A stretch of DNA of 64,000 nt from Chryseobacterium sp. G0201 (GCF_003815655.1 NZ_CP033917.1:1116001-1180000), one strand, 5' to 3'; numbered from the stretch's first letter, positions 36,720-46,368 are shown. The notes: a model not told the origin generated them from the sequence alone. Numbers and translations: made by a program.

Positions 36720-37777
36720 GTGCAGTTTATATCAACAGTGCAGCCTGCATCTCGGTTCAGGACACTTTAAATGAAAATTTCACACAAAATCTTACGCCTG
36801 AAAATTCAGTTTTGGTTGTAAAAGCTATTGAACCTAATTACAAAGAATTCATTCCGCCCGCAATGAGCAGAAGAATGTCTAAAACAGTAAAAATGAGTTC
36901 TGTAGCCTCAAAATATGCTTTAAAAGAAGCCGGAATTGAAAATCCTGATGCGATTATTGTCGGAACAGGAATGGGATGTTCCCAAGATTCTGAAAAGTTT
37001 TTAAAAAATGTAATTGATAATAATGAAGAGTTCTTGACTCCAACTTATTTTATTCAGTCTACTCACAATACGGTTGCCGGGCAAATTGCTTTAGCATTAC
37101 AATGCCACGCTTACAACTTCACGTATGTGAATACCTCTTCTTCATTGGAATTCTCGATGTTAGACGCCAAACTTCAAATTAATGATGGTGAAGCTGATAA
37201 TATTTTGGTAGGTTCAACGGATGAACAGACCGACAGAACAATGGAATTGTATAAATTAAACAATACCATTAAAAAAGAAGAAAATCTTCCCGTTGATTAT
37301 TTGAATTCAAAAACTGACGGTGTAATTTGGGGAGAAGGCTCAAGCTTTTTTGTTTTGGGAAAAGAAAAGACAGAAAGTTCTTACGCTCAATTGAGAGATA
37401 TTAAAATCAATAATAGATTAGAACAGAATGAAATTCAAAGCTTTATCGGAGATTTTTTAACTCAAAACAATCTTACCTTTGAAGAAATTGACGCTGTTAT
37501 TTTAGGCTTCAGCGGAGATGCAAAGTCTGATGTTTATTATACAAAAGCAATAGATTTATTTCCAAATTCGGCTTTGTTATATTCCAAACATTTAAGTGGA
37601 GAATTTAATACCGCAAGTGGTTTTTCAACATTTATGGCTTGTCATATTTTGAAAGATCAACAGATTCCGGAAGTGATGATTATTAATTTTGTAAAGAAAG
37701 AGGAGATTAAAAATATTCTACTTTATAATCATTTGGGAGGAAGTGATCATAGTTTGGTTTTGTTGGAGAGAGCTTAG
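36716..37777 (+). CDS. Ketosynthase chain length factor (Cys-less KS homologue)
   Basis: The start chosen is ATG 36716 (353 residues), overlapping the KS stop. The region aligned to the KS nucleophile reads YVNTSSSLEFSMLDAKL, in which an ungapped comparison with the preceding KS puts Thr where Cys should be. RRMSKTVKMSSVASKYALKEAGI and GTGMGCSQDSEKFL are typical of the beta-ketoacyl synthase N-terminal family of chain length factors. It probably forms a heterodimer with the preceding KS and sets chain length. Confidence 0.87.
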   Translation: MSAVYINSAACISVQDTLNENFTQNLTPENSVLVVKAIEPNYKEFIPPAMSRRMSKTVKMSSVASKYALKEAGIENPDAIIVGTGMGCSQDSEKFLKNVIDNNEEFLTPTYFIQSTHNTVAGQIALALQCHAYNFTYVNTSSSLEFSMLDAKLQINDGEADNILVGSTDEQTDRTMELYKLNNTIKKEENLPVDYLNSKTDGVIWGEGSSFFVLGKEKTESSYAQLRDIKINNRLEQNEIQSFIGDFLTQNNLTFEEIDAVILGFSGDAKSDVYYTKAIDLFPNSALLYSKHLSGEFNTASGFSTFMACHILKDQQIPEVMIINFVKKEEIKNILLYNHLGGSDHSLVLLERA

Positions 37778-37806
37778 TTTCATTCAATAAAGAAAACGGT
37801 TAGTTT

Positions 37807-37887
37807 GTCATTCAGAGTGAAACGAAGTGGAGCGTGGAATCTATTACGCATTTGGGATTGCTTCGTCATTTCATTCCTCGCAATGAC
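37807..37887. repeat. Composite palindromic repeat between CLF and deacetylase genes
   Basis: GTCATTCAGAGTGAAACG (37807 on) and the inverted ...CTCGCAATGAC (to 37887) bracket the element. The right half, 37856-37887, is the reverse complement of the insertion in the ketosynthase gene with two mismatches. It fills most of the 151-base gap in the operon. Confidence 0.8.
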
Positions 37888-37928
37888 ACCAAGAATATTT
37901 TAAACCCAAAACTCAAAATAATAAAAAG

Positions 37929-38684
37929 ATGAAACATTATCCATTTATCCTATTTTATCTTTTCTGTAATGTATTTATTTATGCATTTCACGGGACTTTT
38001 TGGGTGTATTTGTTTTGCTTTTTACTATTTTCGGCGGTGGTTGTTTGGGGATCTTTTGATATTCAATTGGGATATTTTGTCAATAGTTTGACTCATAAAA
38101 GAACCAAAATCAAGGAAGTTGCATTGACTTTTGATGACGGTCCGACTGAATTTACCCCGAAGTTTTTAGATCTATTAAAAGAAAACAACATAAAAGCAAC
38201 CTTTTTCTGCATCGGAAAACAGATTGAAAAATATCCTGAAACTTTCCAAAGAATTATTGCGGAAGGTCACACAATTGGAAATCATACTTTTTCTCATTCA
38301 AACAATACCGGATTCTTATCTACTCCAAAAATGGTTGAAGAGATTGAAAAATGCGACGAAATCATTTATAAAACTGGAAATATAAAGACCAATTTATACC
38401 GTCCTCCTTTTGGCGTTACCAATCCGAATATTGCTAAAGCGATTAATAGAACTCACAAAAAAAGCATCGGCTGGAATGTCCGTTCTTTAGACACAATCAC
38501 AGACAACGAAAAGACAATTTACAAACGAGTTACCAAGAATCTAGAGAAAGGAAGCATTATTCTCTTTCACGACACCTCAGAAAAGACATTTCATGTGTTG
38601 AAAGATTTATTGCTATTTTTGAAGGATAAAAAATATTCAACTTTTACAGTTGATACTATTATTAAAAATCAAAAAAATGATTAA
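37929..38684 (+). CDS. Polysaccharide deacetylase family protein (NodB domain)
   Basis: The 251-residue protein has one or two N-terminal membrane segments (residues 5-50) and then a NodB homology domain: LTFDDGPTEFTP (catalytic Asp pair), HTIGNHTFSH (metal-binding His pair), YRPPFGVTNP and a late IILFHDTSEKT. Such enzymes remove N-acetyl groups from chitooligosaccharides or peptidoglycan. Its placement inside the pigment operon is seen in other flexirubin loci, as I recall; the substrate there is unknown. The LolA-like gene starts within its last codons. Confidence 0.9.
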   Translation: MKHYPFILFYLFCNVFIYAFHGTFWVYLFCFLLFSAVVVWGSFDIQLGYFVNSLTHKRTKIKEVALTFDDGPTEFTPKFLDLLKENNIKATFFCIGKQIEKYPETFQRIIAEGHTIGNHTFSHSNNTGFLSTPKMVEEIEKCDEIIYKTGNIKTNLYRPPFGVTNPNIAKAINRTHKKSIGWNVRSLDTITDNEKTIYKRVTKNLEKGSIILFHDTSEKTFHVLKDLLLFLKDKKYSTFTVDTIIKNQKND

Positions 38685-39303
38685 AAATATTGCTTTTGGA
38701 GCATTTTTATTAGTTTCAAGCTTCTTTTTTGCTCAAAATACAGCAATGACAGCGGCTGAAGCGAAAGCTTTTGTAACCAAAGTTTCATCTGAAACAAAGG
38801 AAATAAAAACATTACAAAGTGATTTTACCCAAACCAAAAAGATGGATTTTTTGGATAAAAACATTGTAACGTATGGAAGAATGTCTTTAAAAACACCCAA
38901 CATCTTAAGCTGGAAATATACAAAGCCTTATCAATACAGTATTATCTTTAAGGACAATAAAATTTTCATCAACGACCAAGGCAAAAAATCTTCAGTTGAC
39001 GCTAAAAGTAAAACGTTTGAAAAGATCAATAAATTGATCGTGGGAAGTTCAAACGGAAAGATGTTTAACGATCCTGAATTTTCAGTAGCTTACTTGAAAA
39101 ACGCGAATTACAATGTCGCCAAATTTACTCCGAAATCTGCTCAATTATTGAAATACATTAAGCAAATCGAATTAAGTTTTCCTAAAGGTCAATCAACAGT
39201 TTCACAGGTGAATATGACGGAAGCCTCGGGAGATACTACGAATATTGTTTTCAAAAATACAAAGATCAATGCACCGATTTCTGCTTCAGAATTTTCTTTA
39301 TAG
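38677..39303 (+). CDS. LolA-like periplasmic lipoprotein carrier
   Basis: From ATG 38677, overlapping the deacetylase gene by 8 bases, 208 residues with a signal peptide (MIKNIAFGAFLLVSSFFFAQ). The LolA-like body includes IKTLQSDFTQTKKMDFLDK and YGRMSLKTPNILSWKYTKPYQ, a hydrophobic half-barrel suited to carry acyl chains. In aryl polyene and flexirubin loci a LolA/LolB-like pair probably ferries the polyene lipid across the periplasm; that task is inferred. Confidence 0.85.
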   Translation: MIKNIAFGAFLLVSSFFFAQNTAMTAAEAKAFVTKVSSETKEIKTLQSDFTQTKKMDFLDKNIVTYGRMSLKTPNILSWKYTKPYQYSIIFKDNKIFINDQGKKSSVDAKSKTFEKINKLIVGSSNGKMFNDPEFSVAYLKNANYNVAKFTPKSAQLLKYIKQIELSFPKGQSTVSQVNMTEASGDTTNIVFKNTKINAPISASEFSL

Positions 39304-39904
39304 TCTGATTTTTCTGCTGTTTGTTTCGTGTAAAACGTATCAACTAACAGACGTAAAATCCGTAACAAATTCTGAGAAAACAGTTGAAAATTTATACTTT
39401 TCTTCGAATGATGATTATGTTTATAAATGTCAAATGGATATTTATAAAAATCATGTAAGCGGAATTTTAATTATTAAAAAACTAAATGATGCGACACACC
39501 GTGTCGTATTGACTTCTGATTTTGGAAATAAATTAATCGATTTTGAGATTTCAGGGGATAATTTTAAGTTGAATTATGTTCTAGCAGATTTAGATAAAAA
39601 GATTGTCATTAATTTTCTAAAGAATGATTTTCAGCAATTGCTAAAACAGCAATATCCTGTTACTGAAAGTTTTGAGAATGAAAAATCGAAAATTTATCTC
39701 TCAAAATTGGATAAGAAGCAATATTATTTGTTCTTCAATAAAGAAAATGGTTTGTTAAATAAGATCATTTACAAGAAAAATAATAAGGAAAAAATCGATT
39801 TCACTTTTGATGCAAAAAAACATATCTTCGCGGATAGTTTGAGTCTTCAACATAAAGATTTCAAGATCAATATAAAACTATTTCAAATAACCGAAACTGA
39901 ATAA
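39269..39904 (+). CDS. Putative outer-membrane lipoprotein of the pigment operon
   Basis: The start is placed at ATG 39269 because it gives a good lipoprotein signal (FLYSLIFLLFVSC); the 5' end overlaps the LolA-like gene by 35 bases. The 211-residue mature part is beta-rich and charged (LIDFEISGDNFKLNYVL; QYYLFFNKENGL). I do not recognise a named family, but size, lipobox and location next to LolA suggest a LolB-like acceptor. Confidence 0.75.
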   Translation: MHRFLLQNFLYSLIFLLFVSCKTYQLTDVKSVTNSEKTVENLYFSSNDDYVYKCQMDIYKNHVSGILIIKKLNDATHRVVLTSDFGNKLIDFEISGDNFKLNYVLADLDKKIVINFLKNDFQQLLKQQYPVTESFENEKSKIYLSKLDKKQYYLFFNKENGLLNKIIYKKNNKEKIDFTFDAKKHIFADSLSLQHKDFKINIKLFQITETE

Positions 39905-39911
39905 CTTTAAC

Positions 39912-40508
39912 ATGAAAAAAACGGCACTTTTACTATTTGCTTTATTTACAACTTTATCTTTTGCTCAAGTGACTTTTAACCCAGGAATCAGAGCAGGAGC
40001 CAATTTTTCTCATTTCACCAACAATGAAAATCAAACATTCTACTGGCCTGATTATCAAGATGCAAATATGAATATGGATTTTAAAACTAAAACCGATTTT
40101 TATATTGGATTTTTAGGAAATATCCGTTTTGCAAAATTTTATGCTTTACAGCCGGAAATTAATTATTCCAGACAGGGAGCAAAGTTTGAGACCAATGTTA
40201 ATAACTTGAACGGACAAACACTTTCTGTTTCTTATTTGGGACTTCAATTGGTCAATAAATTTTATTTCAATAAATTCAACGTTCTTGTTGGGCCAACTTT
40301 AGAATTTGTTGTAGACAAGAAAAACTTTGAGCCGGACAACGAAATAGATTTAGGAATTACAGCCGGTTTAGGATACGATATTACAAAAAACTTTGGGGTT
40401 GAAGCGAGAGTAAAAAAAGGTTTTGTTCCTGTTTACAGCTTCTACGACAATCATACAAACGTTACTTTCCAAGCGGGCGTTTATTATACATTTAACATGA
40501 AAAAATAA
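39912..40508 (+). CDS. Outer-membrane beta-barrel protein (PorT/OmpW-like)
   Basis: The 198-residue protein has a signal peptide (MKKTALLLFALFTTLSFAQ) and alternating amphipathic strands typical of an eight-stranded barrel: NPGIRAGANFSHF, YALQPEINYSRQGAKF, YLGLQLVNKFYF, and a final VTFQAGVYYTFNMKK. It is 7 bases after the lipoprotein gene. Its location suggests a part in pigment placement, or simply a cotranscribed porin-family protein. Confidence 0.85.
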   Translation: MKKTALLLFALFTTLSFAQVTFNPGIRAGANFSHFTNNENQTFYWPDYQDANMNMDFKTKTDFYIGFLGNIRFAKFYALQPEINYSRQGAKFETNVNNLNGQTLSVSYLGLQLVNKFYFNKFNVLVGPTLEFVVDKKNFEPDNEIDLGITAGLGYDITKNFGVEARVKKGFVPVYSFYDNHTNVTFQAGVYYTFNMKK

Positions 40509-40512
40509 TTTT

Positions 40513-40893
40513 ATGCAGACTATTCTTACAGACTTTTACACCTTACAATCATCCGAAAAAGGAGAAAACGGACGTTTCATTGCAAATATCAGTTTAAATA
40601 AAGATCATGATATTTTTAATGGCCATTTTCCGGGAAATCCTGTCACTCCAGGAGTTTGCATGATGCAGATCGTAAAAGAACTGACTGAAGAATTTACAGG
40701 CGCACAATTATTTTTAAAATCTGCTTCAAATGTGAAATTCATGGCGATCATCAACCCGTTTGAAACGCCGGATTTAACTTTACAATTGGATATCACTGAA
40801 AACGAAGATGAAGTTAAAGTAAAGAATACCACTTCTTTTGGCGAGACTATTGCATTAAAAATGTCGGTAAACTATAAAAAATTGACATCATGA
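40513..40893 (+). CDS. ApeI-like hotdog dehydratase
   Basis: The 126-residue protein carries the motif FNGHFPGNPVTPGVCMMQIV, so the general-base His (His38) is present but the FabZ Glu position is Gln52. This resembles the ApeI-type dehydratase family. The window therefore has three hotdog dehydratase-like proteins with different residue sets: Gln/Glu, His/Glu and His/Gln. It probably helps form the double bonds of the aryl polyene. It overlaps the next gene by 4 bases. Confidence 0.82.
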   Translation: MQTILTDFYTLQSSEKGENGRFIANISLNKDHDIFNGHFPGNPVTPGVCMMQIVKELTEEFTGAQLFLKSASNVKFMAIINPFETPDLTLQLDITENEDEVKVKNTTSFGETIALKMSVNYKKLTS

Positions 40894-41366
40894 AATTGAT
40901 TTTCTCATTCATAACCGCTTTTATTTTATTCTTTCAAACAGATTTGGAAGCATTAAGAAACAGCTATTCAAAGGCTAGTTCATCCAACGAAAACACACAG
41001 GCATTTATCAATACTGCCGAAAAACAGTCAGGTTCTGATGTTGTGACGAATGGTTATAAAGCTGCAGCGAAAATCATGGAAGCGAAAATCGCTAAACAAA
41101 ACAGGAAATCTCTCGTAAAAACCGGAGCAGTAAGCCTTGAAAGTATAATTAAAGCCAATCCTAATAATATTGAATTAAGACTGATAAGATTAAGCGTTCA
41201 GGAAAACATTCCAAAAATTGTAGGATACAGAGGAGGTTTAAAAGATGATAAAGCATTCATTTTGAGCAACTACAATAAGCAAAATGCAGCTATGAAAAGT
41301 TATATTAAAAAGTTTGCTGTACAATCTAAAACTATGTCTGATACTGAAAAAGCATCATTAAAATAA
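40890..41366 (+). CDS. Conserved small secreted hypothetical protein
   Basis: These 158 residues begin with a signal peptide (MKLIFSFITAFILFFQT). The rest is helical (LEALRNSYSKASSSNENTQAFINTAE; ESIIKANPNNIELRLIRLSVQEN), which reads like one or two TPR-type helical hairpins. Function unknown. It is tightly packed between the dehydratase and GT2-DUF2062 genes. Confidence 0.75.
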   Translation: MKLIFSFITAFILFFQTDLEALRNSYSKASSSNENTQAFINTAEKQSGSDVVTNGYKAAAKIMEAKIAKQNRKSLVKTGAVSLESIIKANPNNIELRLIRLSVQENIPKIVGYRGGLKDDKAFILSNYNKQNAAMKSYIKKFAVQSKTMSDTEKASLK

Positions 41367-41370
41367 AACA

Positions 41371-42543
41371 ATGACCCTTCCTGAAGTACAAAATGCAATT
41401 TCCGAGAAGAAAATCTGCGTTTTAATACCTACTTACAACAACGAAAAGACTCTGAGAAGAGTGATTGATGGTGTTTTAGATTATACCGAAAGTATCATTG
41501 TGATCAATGATGGTTCTACGGACTCTACGCTTCAAATTCTAGGTCATTTTCCTCAAATTACAATAATTTTACTTCCTGAGAATAAAGGAAAAGGAAATGG
41601 TCTTAAGATAGGTTTCAGAAAGGCAAAAGAATTAGGTTTCGATTATGCAATAACAATTGATTCTGATGGACAACATTATCCTGATGACCTTCCGGTTTTT
41701 GTGGAAGCTTTACAAAGTGAAGAGCATGATGTTTTACTGATCGGGAACCGAAATATGTCGCAAGACGGAATTCCAAAGAAAAGCAGTTTTGGGAATCGTT
41801 TTTCTAATTTCTGGTTTTGGTTTGAAACAGGAATCAAGCTTGAAGATACCCAATCCGGTTATCGTTTATATCCTTTACACAAAATTCCCAAGAAATATTT
41901 TACGCCAAAATTCGAGTTTGAGATTGAAATTATTGTAAGAACAGCCTGGAGACATGTTCCTGTAAAAAATGTTCCTATAAAAGTGTTGTATGATCCTGCG
42001 GAAAGGGTTTCGCATTTCAGACCCTTCAAAGATTTTACGAGAATCAGTATTCTGAATACGATCTTAGTAACGATCACTTTACTTTATATTATTCCGAGAA
42101 ATTTCATTAATAATTTCAAAAAAAAAAGCTTTAAAAGATTCTTAAAAGAAGACGTTCTCGAAAGTGACGGAAGCAACCGCACCAAGGCTTTTTCTATTGC
42201 GCTTGGGGTTTTTATAGGATTTTCTCCATTGTGGGGATTTCATACTTTATTAACTATTTCTCTGGCGGTTCTTTTTAAACTGAACAAAGTGTTGGCTTTT
42301 GTAGCTTCCAATGTGAGTTTACCACCGTTTATTCCTTTTATTATTGCTGCTTCACTATTTTTAGGGTCTCCTTTTGTTCACGGCGACAGTAATATTTTAA
42401 GCGGCGAACTTAATTTTGAACTTATTAAGAATAATCTTCTTCAATACGTGATCGGAAGCACAATTTTAGCGACTACAATGTCTATGATTTTAGGAATAGG
42501 TACTTTTCTATTTTTGAATAAAGTAAATCCTGATAATAATTAA
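41371..42543 (+). CDS. GT2 glycosyltransferase fused to a DUF2062 membrane domain
   Basis: Residues 1-235 form a GT2 domain (CVLIPTYNNEKTLRRVI; IVINDGSTDST; YAITIDSDGQHYPDD with the metal-binding DSD; ETGIKLEDTQSGYRLYP). The C-terminal part, about 255-385, is a DUF2062 domain with membrane helices (IALGVFIGFSPLWGFHTLL; LAFVASNVSLPPFIPF). Proteins of this design occur at the end of aryl polyene clusters and may attach a sugar to a membrane-bound carrier or pigment. It ends the plus-strand run. Confidence 0.88.
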   Translation: MTLPEVQNAISEKKICVLIPTYNNEKTLRRVIDGVLDYTESIIVINDGSTDSTLQILGHFPQITIILLPENKGKGNGLKIGFRKAKELGFDYAITIDSDGQHYPDDLPVFVEALQSEEHDVLLIGNRNMSQDGIPKKSSFGNRFSNFWFWFETGIKLEDTQSGYRLYPLHKIPKKYFTPKFEFEIEIIVRTAWRHVPVKNVPIKVLYDPAERVSHFRPFKDFTRISILNTILVTITLLYIIPRNFINNFKKKSFKRFLKEDVLESDGSNRTKAFSIALGVFIGFSPLWGFHTLLTISLAVLFKLNKVLAFVASNVSLPPFIPFIIAASLFLGSPFVHGDSNILSGELNFELIKNNLLQYVIGSTILATTMSMILGIGTFLFLNKVNPDNN

Positions 42544-42561
42544 TTCAATTCTTTTTCAAAT

Positions 42562-42592
42562 AAAAACTGCAAAGCCTTTCGACCTTGCAGTG
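42562..42592 (-). terminator. Hairpin between convergent operons
   Basis: ACTGCAA (42566-42572) pairs with TTGCAGT (42585-42591). The T run is on the minus-strand side only, so it best serves the FG-GAP gene. Confidence 0.55.
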
Positions 42593-42615
42593 AGTTATGA
42601 AGAATAAATTATATT

Positions 42616-44628
42616 TTATTTTTTCGTTAGTTTCTGAGAATATGTTTTTCCATTTTTATCTGTCAAAACAAGCATATAAATCCCTGAATTTAATTGTTTG
42701 ATAGATATTGAGTTTCTTTCAACCTTTGTTTGTAAAACCATTCTGCCGGTCATTTCATACACTTTCGCTTCGGTTGGAGTAAAATCGTTTTTAGATTTAA
42801 AATTGATAATATCGTCACTAGGATTTGGATAAACAGTGAATATTTCCTGAGTAGCCTGAATGTCTCTTGTATTTAAGAATGATCCTTCTACCACGTTTAA
42901 AGTCGTGTTTGGTGTTACATTATAAACCGTATCAACAATACCTGAAGGCCATTTTATGACAACTTTTGTAATTGCTGTAGCCTGACCGATTCCGAAATGA
43001 GCATTCAGTGTACTCATATTTCCGAATCCTGTTCCGCTCTGTACATCTCGGATTTGTTTTCCCCAAGCTCCATAAATTTCAACTCTTGCTCCAATTCCGT
43101 TTCTGTTACTTTGAGTTCCTTTTAATGTTACTTTTAGCCATTTATTATTATTTCCTGCGTTCATCAGGACGGTATTTCCATTCTGAATATCCAGAAAACC
43201 ATCATGATTCAAATCTCCAATCGGGCGTTTTGTTGCATTTAAACTGTAAGTACTGGCGTTCGGGGTAAAAGTAAAATCACCATTTCCAAACATGATTGTA
43301 TTCCCTGCGCCTAAAACATCCAGAAACCCATCATTATCAAAATCATAAGTAACATATTCTCTGCTCAAAGTATTTACAATGTCATAGCCGGAACCCGTAG
43401 ATTTATCTGTAAATGTGCCGTCACCATTATTCTTCATCACTTTGCTAAGACCATTACTTGTAGAATTAATTCCTATAACAGCGTCCATCCAACCATCATT
43501 ATTAAAATCTCCCCAAGCAGCAGACCATGTCTGTGTCGGATTAGCCATATTCGCAGCAAGAGCAACGTTGGTGAAAGTTCCGTTTCCGTTATTTCTGTGA
43601 AGCTCGTCTATATTTCCTCCGGGGCCAGAACCTCCTCCACTGCATTTTGCGATGTATAAATCCAGATCACCATCGTTATCATAATCAATCCAGATAGAGC
43701 CATAATTTCCTCCTGAAGGGAAATCTCCCATTCCTCCCTGATTATGGTTCATATTTGCTCCATCATTCATATAATATCTGTTCGGAGCATTATCATCACA
43801 AATGAAAGCATCCAGTTTTCCATCATTATTGATATCTATAAAATTCGTTCTCTGAACTAAAAAAGATTGTGGTTTTCTATCAGAAGTGAAAGCTGTTCCG
43901 TCTGCACTAGCTTTTACAAAAGCTATTCCGCTTCCCGAGCCATACACAAGATCATTAAAGCCGTTATTGTCGTAATCTCCGGCTGCAATGCTCCATGAAG
44001 GTAATATTGTTGTATTGGGAATTGTATAGGTAACATCGTTGAATCCACCTCCCTGCTTTTGATACGAGATAACGATTTGAGTATTATTTACAACAGAAAC
44101 AATATCATCTAAATAATCCCCATTCATGTCTACCACACAGTTATTGTAACTCCCGGCTACCGTAACCGGCTGAGAAGTAAATGAAAGTCGATTAATAACA
44201 GGTGCCGATTCAGTTACTTTAAAATTAAATCCTAAACTAGACCATTTGTTGTCGAACACCACATAATAGGTATTTCCCGCAACTGCTCCAAAGGTAACCT
44301 GTGAAGAAGTACCAGAAGAGTCATCATTTGCTGCAATACATGCTAATGCTCCACAACTTCCTGAATATACCATTACTCTTGTATCTACATTCTGCCCCGT
44401 AACTACCGAAGAAACAGTAACATTCTTATTGGCAGTAGCTGTGTATTTGTACCATACCGCTGCTGATCCGAGAGTTCCCAAATTACAAACTGTGGATGGT
44501 GGCGTTCCTGTAATGGCAGGTGCTGTATATGTTCCTACCGTAAGATTTACTGCAGAAGCACAAGTAAGTTGTGCTATTCCCCATGTTATATTAGATAATA
44601 AAACAAAAAAGGATAATTTTTTTCTCAT
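42616..44628 (-). CDS. FG-GAP/ASPIC-UnbV repeat protein with T9SS type A sorting domain
   Basis: The start is ATG 44628 (670 residues) with a signal peptide ending near TWGIAQ. Repeated calcium-loop FG-GAP units such as DYDNNGFNDLVYG, DINNDGKLDAFI, DYDNDGDLDLYIA, DFNNDGWMDAVIG and DFDNDGFLDVLG suggest a seven-bladed integrin-like propeller. It is followed by an ASPIC/UnbV domain (GIGARVEIYGAWGKQ; HFGIGQATAITKVVIKWPSG) and a type A sorting domain (YPNPSDD ... SGIYMLVLTD). It belongs to the CRTAC1-like group. It lies 24 bases after the cytochrome gene and may be cotranscribed with it. A link to the pigment is not evident. Confidence 0.88.
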   Translation of the reverse strand: MRKKLSFFVLLSNITWGIAQLTCASAVNLTVGTYTAPAITGTPPSTVCNLGTLGSAAVWYKYTATANKNVTVSSVVTGQNVDTRVMVYSGSCGALACIAANDDSSGTSSQVTFGAVAGNTYYVVFDNKWSSLGFNFKVTESAPVINRLSFTSQPVTVAGSYNNCVVDMNGDYLDDIVSVVNNTQIVISYQKQGGGFNDVTYTIPNTTILPSWSIAAGDYDNNGFNDLVYGSGSGIAFVKASADGTAFTSDRKPQSFLVQRTNFIDINNDGKLDAFICDDNAPNRYYMNDGANMNHNQGGMGDFPSGGNYGSIWIDYDNDGDLDLYIAKCSGGGSGPGGNIDELHRNNGNGTFTNVALAANMANPTQTWSAAWGDFNNDGWMDAVIGINSTSNGLSKVMKNNGDGTFTDKSTGSGYDIVNTLSREYVTYDFDNDGFLDVLGAGNTIMFGNGDFTFTPNASTYSLNATKRPIGDLNHDGFLDIQNGNTVLMNAGNNNKWLKVTLKGTQSNRNGIGARVEIYGAWGKQIRDVQSGTGFGNMSTLNAHFGIGQATAITKVVIKWPSGIVDTVYNVTPNTTLNVVEGSFLNTRDIQATQEIFTVYPNPSDDIINFKSKNDFTPTEAKVYEMTGRMVLQTKVERNSISIKQLNSGIYMLVLTDKNGKTYSQKLTKK

Positions 44629-44652
44629 ATTTTTCAATTTGGTTATTCGTTT

Positions 44653-45753
44653 TTAAGGACAGTTTTGGTTAAGAGAATTGATCCATTGCTTTAAGAGTTC
44701 TACTCCTTCATCGTGTACAATCGTTCTTCCCAACAAAGGCATTCTGTTGCTTTCATCTACAGAATTAAGTCTAAAGCTCATCACCGATTTATTATGATTT
44801 CCGGGTGTTATAATCTTCTCTAATGAAGGACCTTGAGGCTCATCTGCCATTACGCAAACTCCCATATTGGTAAGGTTTGTCGTTTGGCTAAAGCTCAATC
44901 GTATAGCACGATAATCGCAACGCGCGTTCTGTTGATGGCAATGCGCACAGTTGATATCTAAATAAGACCTCAATCGTATATCTACAGGCTTGCTGGTATC
45001 TTTGTAATTAACTGTAGAAACAATATTTGAAGGGTAACTTAAAAGATAACCTTCATCCACGAGTTTCTGCAATTGATTTTTAACTCCCCCTTCGTAGCTG
45101 TATGTTGTATTAAGGTTTTGAGGTTTTACACCGATAGGAACCGGTTTATTGTCTAATTTATGACAGGCATAGCATTCTGATTCTGAAGGAATTCTGTAAT
45201 CAATATTCATGACTTCATTATTCTCTTTTTTAAAAGTTAGGTTTTTAGAACTTCCACTTGTAAAATCAGTTCCGGTAACAAGATTAGCTTCTGTCTGTTC
45301 GTCATTCCACATATATTCCGCAAAAATCCAACCAGTTGACTTTCGTATCATTAATCTTGTCTCCAGTATTTTGGTTGTATTATTAGGCTGTACTGTATTG
45401 TAATAAAAGCTTTTTATTAAAACAGTTCCAACAGGGAAATTCAGGGATTTATCATCTGCATCAAAAGTAGCTTTTACGCCTTGTGGCATCCAGATAAATC
45501 TCTTTTTTAATGCATAATCAGTGAAAAGTGAACTTGCAGGTTCATAAGGAATTACCTTGCTTGATGGTGTCATATTTCTTAATTCACCTGTGAAAAAAGC
45601 ATAGGTTGATAATTTAGCGTAAGGAACCGCATTGATTTCAAAATTAACAAAAGAACTCTCTACTTCTACTCCTTCCATTTTCTCATCTTTACAAGAAAAC
45701 AGCATCAATAAAAATATAAGAGATAAAAAATAGTTTTTTCTCATCCGTTTCAT
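44653..45753 (-). CDS. SO2930-family diheme c-type cytochrome lipoprotein
   Basis: The start is placed at ATG 45753 (366 residues), since earlier codons would precede a good lipoprotein signal (FLSLIFLLMLFSC). Two c-type heme sites are seen, CYACHK (about residue 225) and CAHCHQ (about residue 275), with the family stretch LFTDYALKKRFIWMPQG. This fits the diheme cytochrome family typified by Shewanella SO2930 (TIGR03806). Its redox partner is unknown. It sits just upstream of the FG-GAP gene on the same strand. Confidence 0.85.
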   Translation of the reverse strand: MKRMRKNYFLSLIFLLMLFSCKDEKMEGVEVESSFVNFEINAVPYAKLSTYAFFTGELRNMTPSSKVIPYEPASSLFTDYALKKRFIWMPQGVKATFDADDKSLNFPVGTVLIKSFYYNTVQPNNTTKILETRLMIRKSTGWIFAEYMWNDEQTEANLVTGTDFTSGSSKNLTFKKENNEVMNIDYRIPSESECYACHKLDNKPVPIGVKPQNLNTTYSYEGGVKNQLQKLVDEGYLLSYPSNIVSTVNYKDTSKPVDIRLRSYLDINCAHCHQQNARCDYRAIRLSFSQTTNLTNMGVCVMADEPQGPSLEKIITPGNHNKSVMSFRLNSVDESNRMPLLGRTIVHDEGVELLKQWINSLNQNCP

Positions 45754-46002
45754 GGTTTTAAGGAAACGAATATAAATAATAAACCAACTACACACCAAAT
45801 ATTTTTACATCAAAAACACAAAATCAATTAAAATAATAAAACAAAATAAACAATTAAAGATTGATTATTCAATAAAAAGACCACAAACACTTATAAAACA
45901 CAAATAATATTTATTAAATAACAAATGAAAATTAAACAAAACAAATTAGGCTATTTTCTATTATTATTAATAAGCATTCTATAAAAATTGTAGAAATTAA
46001 TG

Positions 46003-46368
46003 TTATTTATAAATAACATCCGAGAACAAGAAAAGTGTTGTAAAAACAGTAATAAATATCGCAATAATCACTAAAACGAGTTGTACAGTAAAATCTGTTT
46101 TTTCATGATCTTCTTCTTTCGCTTCAAAAGTGAAATTGATCTTGCCCGGATTTTTGATGATCCTCCAAATGAACAATAAAATGATAAGATTTAATATAAT
46201 TGGAGAAAAAAGGAATAATTTACTTCCGGATCCACCTGTATTTTTTCCATATCCATGAATAGGAATAATTTCCGGAATTGAACTGTATTTGCTCACCAAA
46301 TACACAGAATAACAAACGATTATAATGAAAGGAATGGAAAATAAATACCGTATACTTTTAGGAATCAT
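46003..46368 (-). CDS. DUF1648-domain small membrane protein
   Basis: The 121-residue protein has three hydrophobic helices. The segment SSIPEIIPIHGYGKNTGGSGSK fits the DUF1648 motif (P..IPxHxxxxG). Its ATG overlaps the stop of the C45 gene by 4 bases, so it ends the minus-strand pigment block. DUF1648 proteins are often regulators or sensors of unknown mechanism. Confidence 0.75.
   Translation of the reverse strand: MIPKSIRYLFSIPFIIIVCYSVYLVSKYSSIPEIIPIHGYGKNTGGSGSKLFLFSPIILNLIILLFIWRIIKNPGKINFTFEAKEEDHEKTDFTVQLVLVIIAIFITVFTTLFLFSDVIYK

Noticed and set aside
37807..37887. Terminator splitting the operon
   Set aside because: The structure is a dispersed repeat without a T run in the sense direction; the same family occurs inside coding sequence.
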